DNA of 64,000 nt from the NCBI GenBank assembly GCA_013339765.2, contig CM023453.1:31023968-31087967 (forward strand), given 5' to 3'. Each line of letters begins with the position of its first letter. Position 1 is the stretch's first letter. The notes under the pieces are model-generated. The model was not told the origin of the DNA, did no database searches, and saw nothing but the letters and a program-made list of their open reading frames with translations. Shown here piece by piece: positions 30,779 to 40,749 of this stretch. Source of the DNA: Haemaphysalis longicornis. Lineage: Eukaryota; Arthropoda; Arachnida; Ixodida; Ixodidae. A program made the position numbers and the translations under genes.

Positions 30779-31163
30779 AGCGGCTTCTCTCTCGACTTTA
30801 AAGCGGGGGTTTATATTTACAAGAGCTCTGAGGCCGGTCAACTAGCGCCGCCCCTCGACTACCGCGGGAGACGTAGAACGTCTTCTTTCCCAGCGGCCGC
30901 CACGTAGAACGTGGTCGGAGGTCGGGGTTAGCAATTGGCATATCCGAACTGCTGGAGCCAGTGCCTCGTAATGCATGTAGCAGAACAGAGAGATACGGGA
31001 CGAGGGACTCGGTAAAGATACATATCAAGGTTGCAGTCGTCATTGCCAGTGCTATTCGGCTTTTTTCGAAATATATAATAGGGCCGAATGACGTGTGCTT
31101 GTCACGTTTCTTTGATTCATTGATAAATAAGCGAAAATATAAGTCGAGAAAAATCCGCCGTTT

Positions 31164-31234
31164 TCCGGGAGCGGGACTCGAACCCACATCTCCGCATAAC
31201 CGGTGCGGTGCGTTAGCCATTACGCTATCCCCAC
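31164..31234 (-). ncRNA. tRNA-like cloverleaf, unit L3 (variant)
   Basis: As L1, but the D loop has lost one base and carries one substitution (cgttagccattacgc on the + strand). Confidence 0.45.
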
Positions 31235-31621
31235 AGCGGCTTCTCTCTCGACTTTAAAGCGGGGGTTTATATTTACAAGAGCTCTGAGGCCGGTCAACTA
31301 GCGCCGCCCCTCGACTACCGCGGGAGACGTAGAACGTCTTCTTTCCCAGCGGCCGCCACGTAGAACGTGGTCGGAGGTCGGGGTTAGCAATTGGCATATC
31401 CGAACTGCTGGAGCCAGTGCCCTCGTAATGCATGTAGCAGAACAGAGAGATACGGGACGAGGGACTCGGTAAAGATACATATCAAGGTTGCAGTCGTCAT
31501 TGCCAGTGCTATTCGGCTTTTTTCGAAATATATAATAGGGCCGAATGACGTGTGCTTGTCACGTTTCTTTGATTCATTGATAAATAAGCGAAAATATAAG
31601 TCGAGAAAAAATCCGCCGTTT

Positions 31622-31693
31622 TCCGGGAGCGGGACTCGAACCCACATCTCCGCATAACCGGTGCGGTGCGTTAACCAATTACGCTATCCCCAC
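31622..31693 (-). ncRNA. tRNA-like cloverleaf, unit L4
   Basis: Identical in the cloverleaf to L1. It is the last unit before the orientation switch. Confidence 0.5.
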
Positions 31694-31875
31694 AGCGGCT
31701 TCTCTCTCGACTTTAAAGCGGGGGTTTATATTTACAAGAGCTCTGAGGCCGGTCAACTAGCGCCGCCCCTCGACTACCGCGGGAGACGTAGAACGTCTTC
31801 TTTCCCAGCGGCCGCCACGTAGAACGTGCTCTTGTAAATATAAACCCCCGCTTTAAAGTCGAGAGAGAAGCCGCT

Positions 31876-31946
31876 GTGGGATAGCGTAATTGGTTAACGC
31901 ACCGCACCGGTTATGCGGAGATGTGGGTTCGAGTCCCGCTCCCGGA
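31876..31946 (+). ncRNA. tRNA-like cloverleaf, unit R1 (variant)
   Basis: First unit after the orientation switch. One G is missing from the 5' acceptor strand (gtggga). Confidence 0.45.
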
Positions 31947-32332
31947 AAACGGCGGATTTTTTCTCGACTTATATTTTCGCTTATTTATCAATGAATCAAA
32001 GAAACGTGACAAGCACACGTCATTCGGCCCTATTATATATTTTGAAAAAAGCCGAATAGCACTGGCAATGACGACTGCAACCTTGATATGTATCTTTACC
32101 GAGTCCCTCGTCCCGTATCTCTCTGTTCTGCTACATGCATTACGAGGCACTGGCTCCAGCAGTTCGGATATGCCAATTGCTAACCCCGACCTCCGACCAC
32201 GTTCTACGTGGCGGCCGCTGGGAAAGAAGACGTTCTACGTCTCCCGCGGTAGTCGAGGGGCGGCGCTAGTTGACCGGCCTCAGAGCTCTTGTAAATATAA
32301 ACCCCCGCTTTAAAGTCGAGAGAGAAGCCGCT

Positions 32333-32404
32333 GTGGGGATAGCGTAATTGGTTAACGCACCGCACCGGTTATGCGGAGATGTGGGCTCGAGTCCCGCTCC
32401 CGGA
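32333..32404 (+). ncRNA. tRNA-like cloverleaf, unit R2 (variant)
   Basis: As L1, but with a T-loop change (gggctcgagtcc), which weakens the B box. The T6 tract is at 32415-32420 and the TATA-like box at 32293-32300. Confidence 0.45.
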
Positions 32405-32789
32405 AAACGGCGGATTTTTTCTCGACTTATATTTTCGCTTATTTATCAATGAATCAAAGAAACGTGACAAGCACACGTCATTCGGCCCTATTATATATTT
32501 CGAAAAAACCGAATAGCACTGGCAATGACGACTGCAACCTTGATATGTATCTTTACCGAGTCCCTCTGTCCGTATCGCTGTGTTCTGCTACATGCATTAC
32601 GAGGCACTGGCTCCAGCAGTTCGGATATGCCAATTGCTAACCCCGACCTCCGACCACGTTCTACGTGGCGGCCGCTGGAAAAGAAGACGTTCTACGTCTC
32701 CCGCGGTAGTCGAGGGGCGGCGCTAGTTGACCGGCCTCAGAGCTCTTGTAAATATAAACCCCCGCTTTAAAGTCGAGAGAGAAGCCGCT

Positions 32790-32861
32790 GTGGGGATAGC
32801 GTAATTGGTTAACGCACCGCACCGGTTATGCGGAGATGTGGGTTCGAGTCCCGCTCCCGGA
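32790..32861 (+). ncRNA. tRNA-like cloverleaf, unit R3
   Basis: Identical in the cloverleaf to L1, opposite orientation. Confidence 0.5.
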
Positions 32862-33247
32862 AAACGGCGGATTTTTTCTCGACTTATATTTTCGCTTATT
32901 TATCAATGAATCAAAGAAACGTGACAAGCACACGTCATTCGGCCCTATTATATATTTCGAAAAAAGCCGAATAGCACTGGCAATGACGACTGCAACCTTG
33001 ATATGTATCTTTACCGAGTCCCTCGTCCCGTATCTCTCTGTTCTGCTACATGCATTACGAGGCACTGGCTCCAGCAGTTCGGATATGCCAATTGCTAACC
33101 CCGACCTCCGACCACGTTCTACGTGGCGGCCGCTGGGAAAGAAGACGTTCTACGTCTCCCGCGGTAGTCGAGGGGCGGCGCTAGTTGACCGGCCTCAGAG
33201 CTCTTGTAAATATAAACCCCCGCTTTAAAGTCGAGAGAGAAGCCGCT

Positions 33248-33319
33248 GTGGGGATAGCGTAATTGGTTAACGCACCGCACCGGTTATGCGGAGATGTGGG
33301 TTCGAGTCCCGCTCCCGGA
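33248..33319 (+). ncRNA. tRNA-like cloverleaf, unit R4
   Basis: Identical in the cloverleaf to L1. Its unit is cut off by the right (TA)n tract. Confidence 0.5.
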
Positions 33320-33484
33320 AAACGGCGGATTTTTTCTCGACTTATATTTTCGCTTATTTATCAATGAATCAAAGAAACGTGACAAGCACACGTCATTCGG
33401 CCCTACTATATATTTCGAAAAAAGCCGAATAGCACTGGCAATGACGACTGCAACCTTGATATGTATCTTTACCGAGTCCCTCGT

Positions 33485-33486
<2 letters not shown>

Positions 33487-33544
<58 letters not shown>
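33487..33544. repeat. (TA)n microsatellite at right end of the tRNA-like array
   Basis: Twenty-nine TA units. They cut the last unit about 30 bp from the position at which the left tract cuts the first. Confidence 0.97.
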
Positions 33545-33545
<1 letters not shown>

Positions 33546-33677
33546 CGAATCAGAATAGGAAATCAGAAATCAGGGTTGACTGTCAAGAAAACCTCGTAAA
33601 GCAAAGGGGAGGATGTGGTAGGCCATTGAAACATATAAAGAATTCGGATAGAAAGAAACAAAGTAGAGAAAAAATGC

Positions 33678-33749
33678 CCGCCGGGTAGGATCCGAACCCA
33701 CGACCTCCAGAATGCCGGTCTGGTGCGATGACCACTACGCTACCGGCGG
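33678..33749 (-). ncRNA. related tRNA-like gene with complete cloverleaf
   Basis: A 72-nt cloverleaf. The acceptor CCGCCGG/CCGGCGG is fully paired (7 bp), the D stem is GCG/CGC, the anticodon stem CCAGA/TCTGG is fully paired, and the T stem is GTGGG/CCTAC. The loop CCGGCAT would give anticodon GGC but again has C33. T6 follows 5 nt after the acceptor (catttttt), and a cataaata box lies about 30 bp upstream. The 3' flank (ggcgggcattttttctctac) resembles that of the array units (ggcggattttttctcgac), so the two are related families. It may be a tRNA gene with an unusual loop, a pseudogene or a SINE founder. No CCA is encoded, as is normal in eukaryotes. Confidence 0.55.
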
Positions 33750-33932
33750 GGCTATTTTTCCTCCCCTTTCTGGGGTATTTATGTTCAGGTATTTTTGTTT
33801 CCTGCGCTTGGGGGTGGTAGCCAGCGCCACGCGGACTACTCGGGGTGAAGGGGACCTTCTTTTTAACCCCCGGGCCGTGACTCGAGTGTCTACAACATGT
33901 CAATAGTGGTCGACCAGCGTTGAACCCTCTTA

Positions 33933-33939
33933 AAATATA

Positions 33940-33987
<48 letters not shown>
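33933..33987. repeat. (AT)n microsatellite
   Basis: AT dinucleotide tract with one interruption. It is followed by a (GA)n tract at 34010-34032. Confidence 0.95.
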
Positions 33988-33990
<3 letters not shown>

Positions 33991-34034
33991 GGTTTTTGGA
34001 GTGTGAGAGAGAAACAGAGAGAGAGAGAGAGAAT

Positions 34035-34839
34035 AAGTAAAAAGTCTACAGGTCTACAGGCAGGCTTACTTACTCGTCAACCAAGGTACTGATGATGACG
34101 CTAGAACAAATGTTGACGCTTGCAGTTACCCCTACGCGCTTCAGAGAAGTCTCTTTACATTTGTCACGAGACACCAATGAACGCTCCAGCTCAATTGAAA
34201 GCAAGTTTCCCCATGTTTAGGGTGACCGCCTAATTGTTTACACCTGCGCGCCTGCAAAAACGTCCGCCATGAAACGTTGCTTTCAACTCGGACTTCCGCA
34301 CGTGGTTAACACCAATACTGCTGCCTCTTTATTTAAATCCCACGCGTAATTCAACGAACACTCTCGATGTGAGCCATGCTACAAGAGAATGTCGTAGCCG
34401 CGCTGGGCTAAGAACTGAGAGGGGAAGAGGGGAGCTAAAGGGGCATGGAGGGATGATTGAGCACAAGAGGGGACCTATCCGCGCCCCGGTGATTTCGATA
34501 TACTCCGGGAAGCGAAAAGCGGGGGCTTGGAAAGGCTTAGAGAAGCGCCCCAGCGATTGCCCTTGAAACTTTGCTGACGCTGAGGCGTGAGTGCTGCGGC
34601 TTACCGAGCGGAGGTAAAACGAAGGCGGTGCTATCACATGGTCTGTTGACAGAGCGGTGCTTAGAGGACACGATGCGAGGATCGTTTAATTGATTCGCAA
34701 GCGCTGCTCCGGCAAAGTAGGCGTCCGGGCTTAAATAGCAGGTCCGTTAAGCAAAGGTAGGGAGCAAGGTTTTTCTTCTGCTTGCAACGAGGCGAGGGCT
34801 TTCTCTTTTCTGCGTGGTCTCCTGTGGCTTCTTTTAGGG
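34035..34839. other. no supported gene
   Basis: No coding character or repeat boundary recognised. Confidence 0.3.
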
Positions 34840-34997
34840 ACGAAGCACCTTAGGTCCTCGCTCTGTCCGGGGCTTGGCGTCCGAGTACACAGTGTTGCGA
34901 ATGCGTGAGGAGCATTGGATTGGATTGAATTGAATTGAAATTGATTGGATTTGATTGGATTAAATTGAATTGCGTGGGATTGGATTGGATTGGAATT
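34835..34997. repeat. shared repeat end plus (ATTGG/ATTGA)n pentamer tract
   Basis: tttagggacgaagcacctta followed by ggtcc, then 34914-34997 of ttggattggat-type pentamers. The same pair of parts occurs inverted at 59700-59790 and 60130-60182. Confidence 0.7.
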
Positions 34998-34999
34998 GT

Positions 35000-35626
35000 A
35001 TATACTGTACACACGCGTTGTCACTCATTTGCATGCGCGAGTGGGCAATGCCACGGCTCAGTTACGGTAAGAACGATCCTTATTGCTTCGCCCACTCGTC
35101 ATTATTCACTTCGTGGAGATGCATGAATTTTTTTAATCCCCTCATGTGGGAGAGCAAAAGGAAAACAGCGAATGGAAATACTAAAGAAAGCAGGGTTGTT
35201 TGGCTTTATAGCAGACATCTTACTCTTCATTATCCCGCGCTACTTATCTGAGGAAGGAACTTGCGAGTAATTGTAAGATGAAAGTTTAGTTTGTGTGTTA
35301 ACTTTCGACGTGGCACCAGAAGAAAAAAACAAAGATGAAAAGAGAGCAGGCGGGATGAACTGTAGACGTAAACTACTTCGTTACTGGACAGAATACACCC
35401 ACCACAAGACTTGCGCACAGAACACACACGGAAAGTAGACACTTAAACACCACCAAATGCTACATTTCGGGAGAGTTTCAGAGCGTGGTGGGAAGAAGAC
35501 CGATGGGTGAGCTCCAACTTTATAGCCAACTTGCATAAAGAAACTAAGTATTTCTCGTCATTGCACTTCTTTTGTTTTGTTGTTGTCACCCAATTCGTTG
35601 TGGTAGCTGTATTAGGTATGTCCAAA
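35000..35626. other. no supported gene
   Basis: Nothing recognised. Confidence 0.3.
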
Positions 35627-35725
35627 CCGCCGCGGTGGCTCATTGGCTAAAGCGTTGTGCTTCAGAACACAAGGACGCGGGTTCGATTCCCGGCCGCTGC
35701 GCCCGCTTTTCTGATGCGGACGAAA
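35627..35725 (+). repeat. Ruka-like SINE, tRNA head and start of body
   Basis: A well-preserved head: gccgcggtggctcattggct (A box tggctcattgg), acgcgggttcgattcccgg (B box), then the body start cgcttttctgatgcggacga. The 3' body is missing. Confidence 0.8.
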
Positions 35726-35744
35726 AAGAAAAAAAAATGTGATT

Positions 35745-36395
35745 GATCCCTCTTTCAGAGGAATCGGTAAAACACGAAAGTTAGATGTGGCTTCACAGGA
35801 TCAGTTGAATGTTTATTCTGCATCGATATGAACTTGCACATCGCTATTTATATTTCGTCGGTATGACACCGTCAGACTTATAAACATTAGACACTGGATT
35901 GCACGCACCGGAGCACTGCGTAAACCCGAATGAAACCACACGAACTCGCAAACCATGCGAACGAAACCAAACGGGTTGCCAGCGAATCGTTTGGTGAACT
36001 CACGCTCCGCTGCAGCGAAAGAGCATGATTTGCGGGACTGTCTTGTGGGTGTGCTTGGCGAGCGACAACCTGCTGGCGAGTCGCTTTGGCAAATGTGCGA
36101 CCACTGCGTCCCTGCTCCCTGGGGTGTACGGCAGACGTACAGTGTACTAGAAGTCAGACGGTTGCGTTGCGACGAGCTCAGCTGGCGCCAACTGTCGGCG
36201 CTCATTAGCGTCGTGATGCACTCCTTCGCTTCACCTCTCTTAGACGCCAGCACCATCGAAATATAGGTGGTTGTAGGAAAGATATATGGCGCGTTAATAC
36301 AGCTGTCTTCGCACTTTCTGGCGATGTCATTTCCGTGACGGATATGACGTCAGTCATATCTTGGTGGATCTCGGCATAAAATACTTGCGTGTTGA
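35745..36395 (-). repeat. partial copy of the 1.1-kb dispersed repeat, interrupted
   Basis: Parts match the duplicates at 55286 and 58197 in reverse orientation: aggaatcggtaaaacacgaa (35760), gtgggtgtgcttggcgagcg (36046), and atttccgtgacggatatgac followed by gtcag (36330). Between them are unrelated insertions. Confidence 0.6.
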
Positions 36396-36396
36396 A

Positions 36397-36531
36397 ACGC
36401 CCACGTGTTCGAGATTTCGGCGCACGTTAAATATCCCCAGGTGGTCAAAATTAATCCGGAGCCCTCCACTACAGCGCGCCTCATCGCCTGTGTAGCGTCG
36501 GCGCGTTAAACCCTACAATCAACCAATCAAT
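36397..36531 (+). repeat. Ruka-like SINE, 5'-truncated
   Basis: Body from acgtgttcgagatttcggcg to cgttaaaccctacaatcaac, with a short AATC tail. Confidence 0.8.
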
Positions 36532-36629
36532 TAGGTTTGTACAGTAGAGAAGTAGACCAAGTCTATCGTTCGTCTTGTCCGCTATTCCCCTCCCGCTTGA
36601 ATGTTCTCTATTAAGTGCAGAGCACTTAA

Positions 36630-37824
36630 AGGGGCACTGACACAAAAATTTTGCATCTTGTTTTTTTTTTTTTTTGTTGCGATAAGTAGCTAGTGACCTA
36701 CTTATAACCTGTAGGAAACTCATTTGCTTCAGCGTGCGACGGTTGTTTAATTAGAGGCATTTTCAATGCGGCCAGTCGCAGTTTCGGTTTCAGCGAGTGC
36801 CGCGAAACGATGGATTTTGTGGATTTTGTGTGAACAAAGCTGACCACGTGACCGTCGGTGGGATATCACAGAGCAGAGCCGCCGTAGCACTGTCGAATCC
36901 GCATCGACGGCAGTTTCTGCGAATGCCCCCACGTACTGATCTCGCGAGGCGCTTAATTAAAAAGCGACCGTGGATGTGACGCAGGCGCTGCGAGTGTAAA
37001 TGCTACCGCGGCTAAAGAACGACGCGCGACGCTCGAGACGGTGGGTGACAAGACGCGCGCTGGGAGCAGCCGGCCGGTATGCCTACAGGTCCGCCTACAG
37101 ATGTGTTCGGCTTAGCACTGCGGCGGATATTCGAGTGCCGCTCTCGTAAGCGGTGCAATTGACAATTTTTAATGCAACCCGCCATCGCATCATTAGCTCC
37201 TTTCTCATGTAAGCCACCATGGTCGGGACTTGGGGACAATTTCGTGCAGCGGTAACAAGCTATCACTCGAGCTACCTGCGCCGGCCTGGGCCACTTCGCG
37301 GCCGTGGCCGCCGCCTGCACAGCGACCGTGCGGCTAGCTCAGTGGGCTTTTCGTGCCTCCGGCGCGTTTTCGCATCCAGTGGTAATAAACAGTAATAGAA
37401 ACAGAGTGCCTGGAATTGTTGTAGAACTTTGGTCGCGGCCAGCTGCCCGATTAGCTGACGAAATCACGGCGCCTCCGCCGCCAACGATCGGGTCGTTCGT
37501 TCTCGAGAGCAGAAGCTCCGCCCTCCGGCCCTCCGATTGGAGCGGCGAGCCGGGCGAGCCGGCGAAAAACGCCGGCAGTGCGGAAGCGGCAAACACAAAC
37601 TCGTGACGTGTTTGGATGTTGTGTATTTACACAATAACCTCGGGATGTCGATTGCGCGTGGTCCTCTGCTGGCTGCTCGGTTGCGTTTCGCACACTTTAG
37701 AATTGATTTTAAATATGTCCTAGGCTGTATTCGCCGCTGATATTTTGCAGATGATGTATATGTGTCCCCACCAATCTATCTCCGAAGTTATCTCGCCTTC
37801 AAAATTTTGTGTCAGTGCCCCTTT
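36630..37824. mobile_element. TTAA-bounded TIR element, ~1.2 kb
   Basis: The left TIR aggggcactgacacaaaaat, continuing tttg, is mirrored by caaaattttgtgtcagtgcc, continuing cc, at the right. TTAA is present outside both ends (36626-36629 and 37825-37828). The interior is GC-rich (37000-37600) and open in several frames, but no transposase is recognisable. The TIR is close to those at 15157 and 42880. Confidence 0.65.
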
Positions 37825-37825
37825 T

Positions 37826-38005
37826 TAAGGGGCCCGGCTTGTCGTCGCAGCTCGTCCGGGGTGACGGTATCTACCCACGGCAGTCATGCGGCGTCACGCA
37901 CCAAAATAGGGGCTTCCAAAAGGTCACCGCTTCCACTGGCCGGGATCGAACCTGAGTCCCTCGCGTAACGAATCCGATGTCAATCCCACTGCACCGCGCA
38001 GGCAC
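37826..38005 (-). repeat. tRNA-headed SINE (second family)
   Basis: The minus-strand head tgcgcggtgcagtgggattg has A-box character, and caggttcgatcccggcc is a B box. The body runs through ggtgacgccgcatgactgcc-like sequence to a ggggcccctt-type end. A headless relative lies at 25574. Confidence 0.6.
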
Positions 38006-38096
38006 ACGTTACTCATATGAAAGTGTCGGGGGTGGTCTTTGCGCTGCGCCTTTCCACGGAGGCTGCCGTTGGGAGGCCGCAAGGAAGTGTACTTTA

Positions 38097-38618
38097 CCCT
38101 TTCAGCCCTGGGGGTGTCAATCGACGCCATCACATAAAAGTTCCTCTGGCTCATTGAGAACAAAACCAAAACTGCTAGTTTTGGGGGGAATTGTCCTTCA
38201 ATATTTGCCAATAGCGATACGTACCACTGTTGTTTCATTTTACTGGAGCAGCGCGCTACAAAGAAAAAAAAGCTCTTGTGCAGTCTAAAATACGATTTTG
38301 AGGCTGAAAAAAAATGGCGGTTTTAGTTTTATTAGCTTGCTTGTAAGTCTACAAATACTTGCACTACGAAGCTAGTTTTTTTTTTGGTTTTTATGTTCAT
38401 GTAGTCGTAACATTTAAGAAAATTTGCAAAAGTGATGTCTCTGGTCAACTTAAATGTTTCAATTGCCAGATGTCCTAATCATTTGCCTCAGTTATAAATT
38501 TGTTTATTACATTTACTTCCAGCTGTTTTTTGTTTGTGGGATAACGTCACCCTCAAATTTAAGAAAACACACAGAAAAAACTGTTTTGCTTGAAATAAAG
38601 AACTCAGGGCTGAAAGGG
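38097..38618. mobile_element. 522-bp MITE with TTA target duplication (PIF/Harbinger-like)
   Basis: TIRs ccctttcagccctg and cagggctgaaaggg, each flanked by TTA (38094-38096 and 38619-38621). The interior is AT-rich with no coding frame. A 3-bp TWA duplication is typical of PIF/Harbinger. The superfamily is inferred. Confidence 0.65.
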
Positions 38619-38709
38619 TTAAAAAATGAAAAAAAAAAGGAATTAGCGCATTAGTTACCCCAAACTGATGAATTCTAAATCAGCCTTGATAGCCCTTTCT
38701 GGGGGCTGC

Positions 38710-38778
38710 AGTGCCCTCTGTTGACTACTTTCGGTATCAACGCCAGTCTAGTACTGAAACTAGTCAACAGAGGGTGTC
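38710..38778. repeat. short hairpin, 26-bp arms
   Basis: tgccctctgttgactacttt mirrors actagtcaacagagggtg around a ~15-bp loop. Confidence 0.7.
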
Positions 38779-39933
38779 ACGGCCCCTTTGGTGAATCACT
38801 GCTCCGCACTTGACAACTTTCACGTTGAGTGGAGCTGCTTTGTTTATGTAGTAGCCATGTTGAAGTTACGAGTGACCGCACGTTTAAGATGTGTCAACTT
38901 CGTTGCGGAGCTACAAATCGCGCCAGCATGAACGGAAGCGTTTATTCAACTCAGATTAAAGACAGGCTCGCTTCTCAGTGACGGCGCTATACTTTCACTA
39001 ATTAATTATACGTGCTCTACATGTCGGAGCCCGTGCCTTTATAAGGCGTTCGTAGACCCTGCGTCTATAAAATGATCAGCCCCTCCAAGTACTATATCTG
39101 CATGTGCAAATCGACATTGAAGCCACGTTTAGCCAAGGACAGTATTTTAACCTCACTCGCCCTCATTCTTGCAACCCTTATGCCGTGTGCAGGCTATTTC
39201 TAAATTTATTCGGGGGCCGTAACAAGACAGCAAAACAGGCATATACGTAATCTACCTTCAGACGTTCCCGCGCTCGGAAAATTGTTTCCGGTTTTCGAAC
39301 AGTTCTTATTTTATGTCCCGTTCCTCCTGCTGAATTTGAACGCAGCTGCGCTATTACTTATAACAAAAAACACAAAGAAACGCAGGATATCTGAGAGCGA
39401 GGATACAGCGAGGGAACGAGAGAGCAAGAATAAACGCTTGGCGGTTATATACTTCCACAAAATTTCTCCGTCCTTCGGGGCCTGTTTTCGGCGAAGGCTA
39501 AGCGATTTACTTAACCCTTGATTGATCACATCGTGAGTCTGACAGCGCAGATAGCCTCCCAAGGGGTTGAGGGAAATTATAAAACCTGGAAAAAGGGAAA
39601 GTAACGAAAAAACAACCGCAGGAGGCCTGACATGCTCTTTCTCTTTACTGGGCTCGTCGCTTGCAGCGCCCCAGAGACGACTGGAGCCCCCGCGCAGCGC
39701 AAAGTGAATCGTCAACGCTCTGCCCTAATACCGCCGCTGCCTCGGCCGACGCGAGATATTTATGGCGGCACTTGCAGGGCACGCCGGCAGGGGGTGATGA
39801 AAAACAATGGGGGTATTTTCATGCGCAAGCCTTAAGTGCCCCATTGTGCGGTAAACCGTCGTCGTTGTTGTTGCTGGAGTATTTGTTGTCGTACGGTACA
39901 GAAAATGTCCGCGGCTTCGAAAAGTCAATAAAA
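38779..39933. other. no supported gene; repeat shared with 27180 at its start
   Basis: 38785-38850 matches 27180-27260. Beyond it nothing is supported. A frame of ~100 codons near 39661 has no family resemblance. Confidence 0.3.
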
Positions 39934-40500
39934 GAAAAACTGTGGTTGATTCCCCTGTCATAGGAATCGGTAAAACACGAAAGTGAAATGTGCAGCGAAA
40001 TAGCTGAGCATGATTTGAGGGTCGGTGGCTGTTTTGTGGGTGTGCTTGGCGAGCGACGTCCTGCTGGCGGGTCGCTTCGGCAAAGGTGTGCTGGCGTCAT
40101 GTCCGGGACAGATATGTCGTCTGTGAAATCTTGGGGTATCGCGGCATAAAACACTTTTGTGTTAAAATATAAAACCCGAAAACGAACAACCCTTAGTATA
40201 ACGTGCTGCTGCTGATGATGATTGATTATTGCTATTGGTTTCCCCTTTGAAGCGGGGTGATGACATGTCATCTTACCAAAAAGGACTAATACAACCATGT
40301 TTTACACTCTTGGTTGAATACTAGCGCTGCTGTTTAGTACTAAAGGTTGCTTTTCCGCAAGAATACCCTGTGTGCAGGGGTGCACCCTTTACAGGGCGCT
40401 TGCTTCGTTGGACTGACGGCACTTCCGTGACTGATATGACGTCAGCGAAGTCTTTGTGTAGCCTGGAATAAGACACTTTCGTGCTAAAATGGCTGACGAT
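39934..40500 (-). repeat. third copy of the 1.1-kb dispersed repeat, inverted and interrupted
   Basis: In reverse orientation it matches 58700-59120 across gaaatgtgcagcgaaat-, gtgggtgtgcttggcgagcg-, ggcataaaacacttttgtgt- and gtgcaggggtgcaccctt-like phrases. An extra segment at about 40203-40340 (tgctgctgctgatgatgatt onward) splits it. Confidence 0.7.
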
Positions 40501-40749
40501 TGCGATACTCCCTGATTCGAAATTTGAGCGCAGCGCGAACTGTAGTCTCCTCGGCCACGGCGCATAGCTGCTGCGTCTCAGGAAGTCATAGCGTGATCAC
40601 CGAACGCAGGACGGCGCGCGCGACTCTGGCGTCATCTCGAGCGCGTCACCGCTGCCGAGCATGTTGTAAATCGTGTTTTAACCTCCCGCGCAAATGTCAC
40701 GGGGTTCGGATGAGCCACGAAGTGAAGAGGATGGCGGAGGACCGATGTA

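Larger units (their letters stand above)
30108..33486. repeat. palindromic array of eight ~458-bp tRNA-like units
   Basis: Four units lie in one orientation (phase point at 30108, 30567, 31026 and 31483, spacing 459, 459 and 457). They are followed from about 31829 by four units in the opposite orientation (phase point at about 32081, 32538, 32996 and 33454). Units are almost identical, differing by a handful of substitutions and 1-bp gaps. Each carries a cloverleaf-forming tRNA-like segment, an upstream aaatataaa box, a downstream T6 tract and two small palindromes (ccacgttctacgtgg and agacgttctacgtct). The turning point near 31828 is asymmetric: the left arm runs on past gtagaacgtg, while the right arm begins at ctcttgtaaat. 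Open frames here repeat unit by unit and are not genes. Confidence 0.9.

Noticed and set aside
30108..33486. CRISPR-like regular array
   Set aside because: Units are whole 458-bp repeats with no unique spacers, in two orientations, in a eukaryotic genome.
30243..33545. Repeated 80-140-codon frames beginning MWVRVPLPENGGFFLDLYFR
   Set aside because: They repeat with the 458-bp unit, start inside the tRNA-like core and run through its non-coding flank. No codon bias.
33678..33749. A genuine tRNA gene with anticodon GGC
   Set aside because: The fold is excellent but position 33 is C, and a related family is amplified nearby, so a decoding tRNA is not claimed.
35627..35700. A tRNA gene at the SINE head
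   Set aside because: The A and B boxes continue directly into the known SINE body (cgcttttctgatg...), so it is a SINE head.
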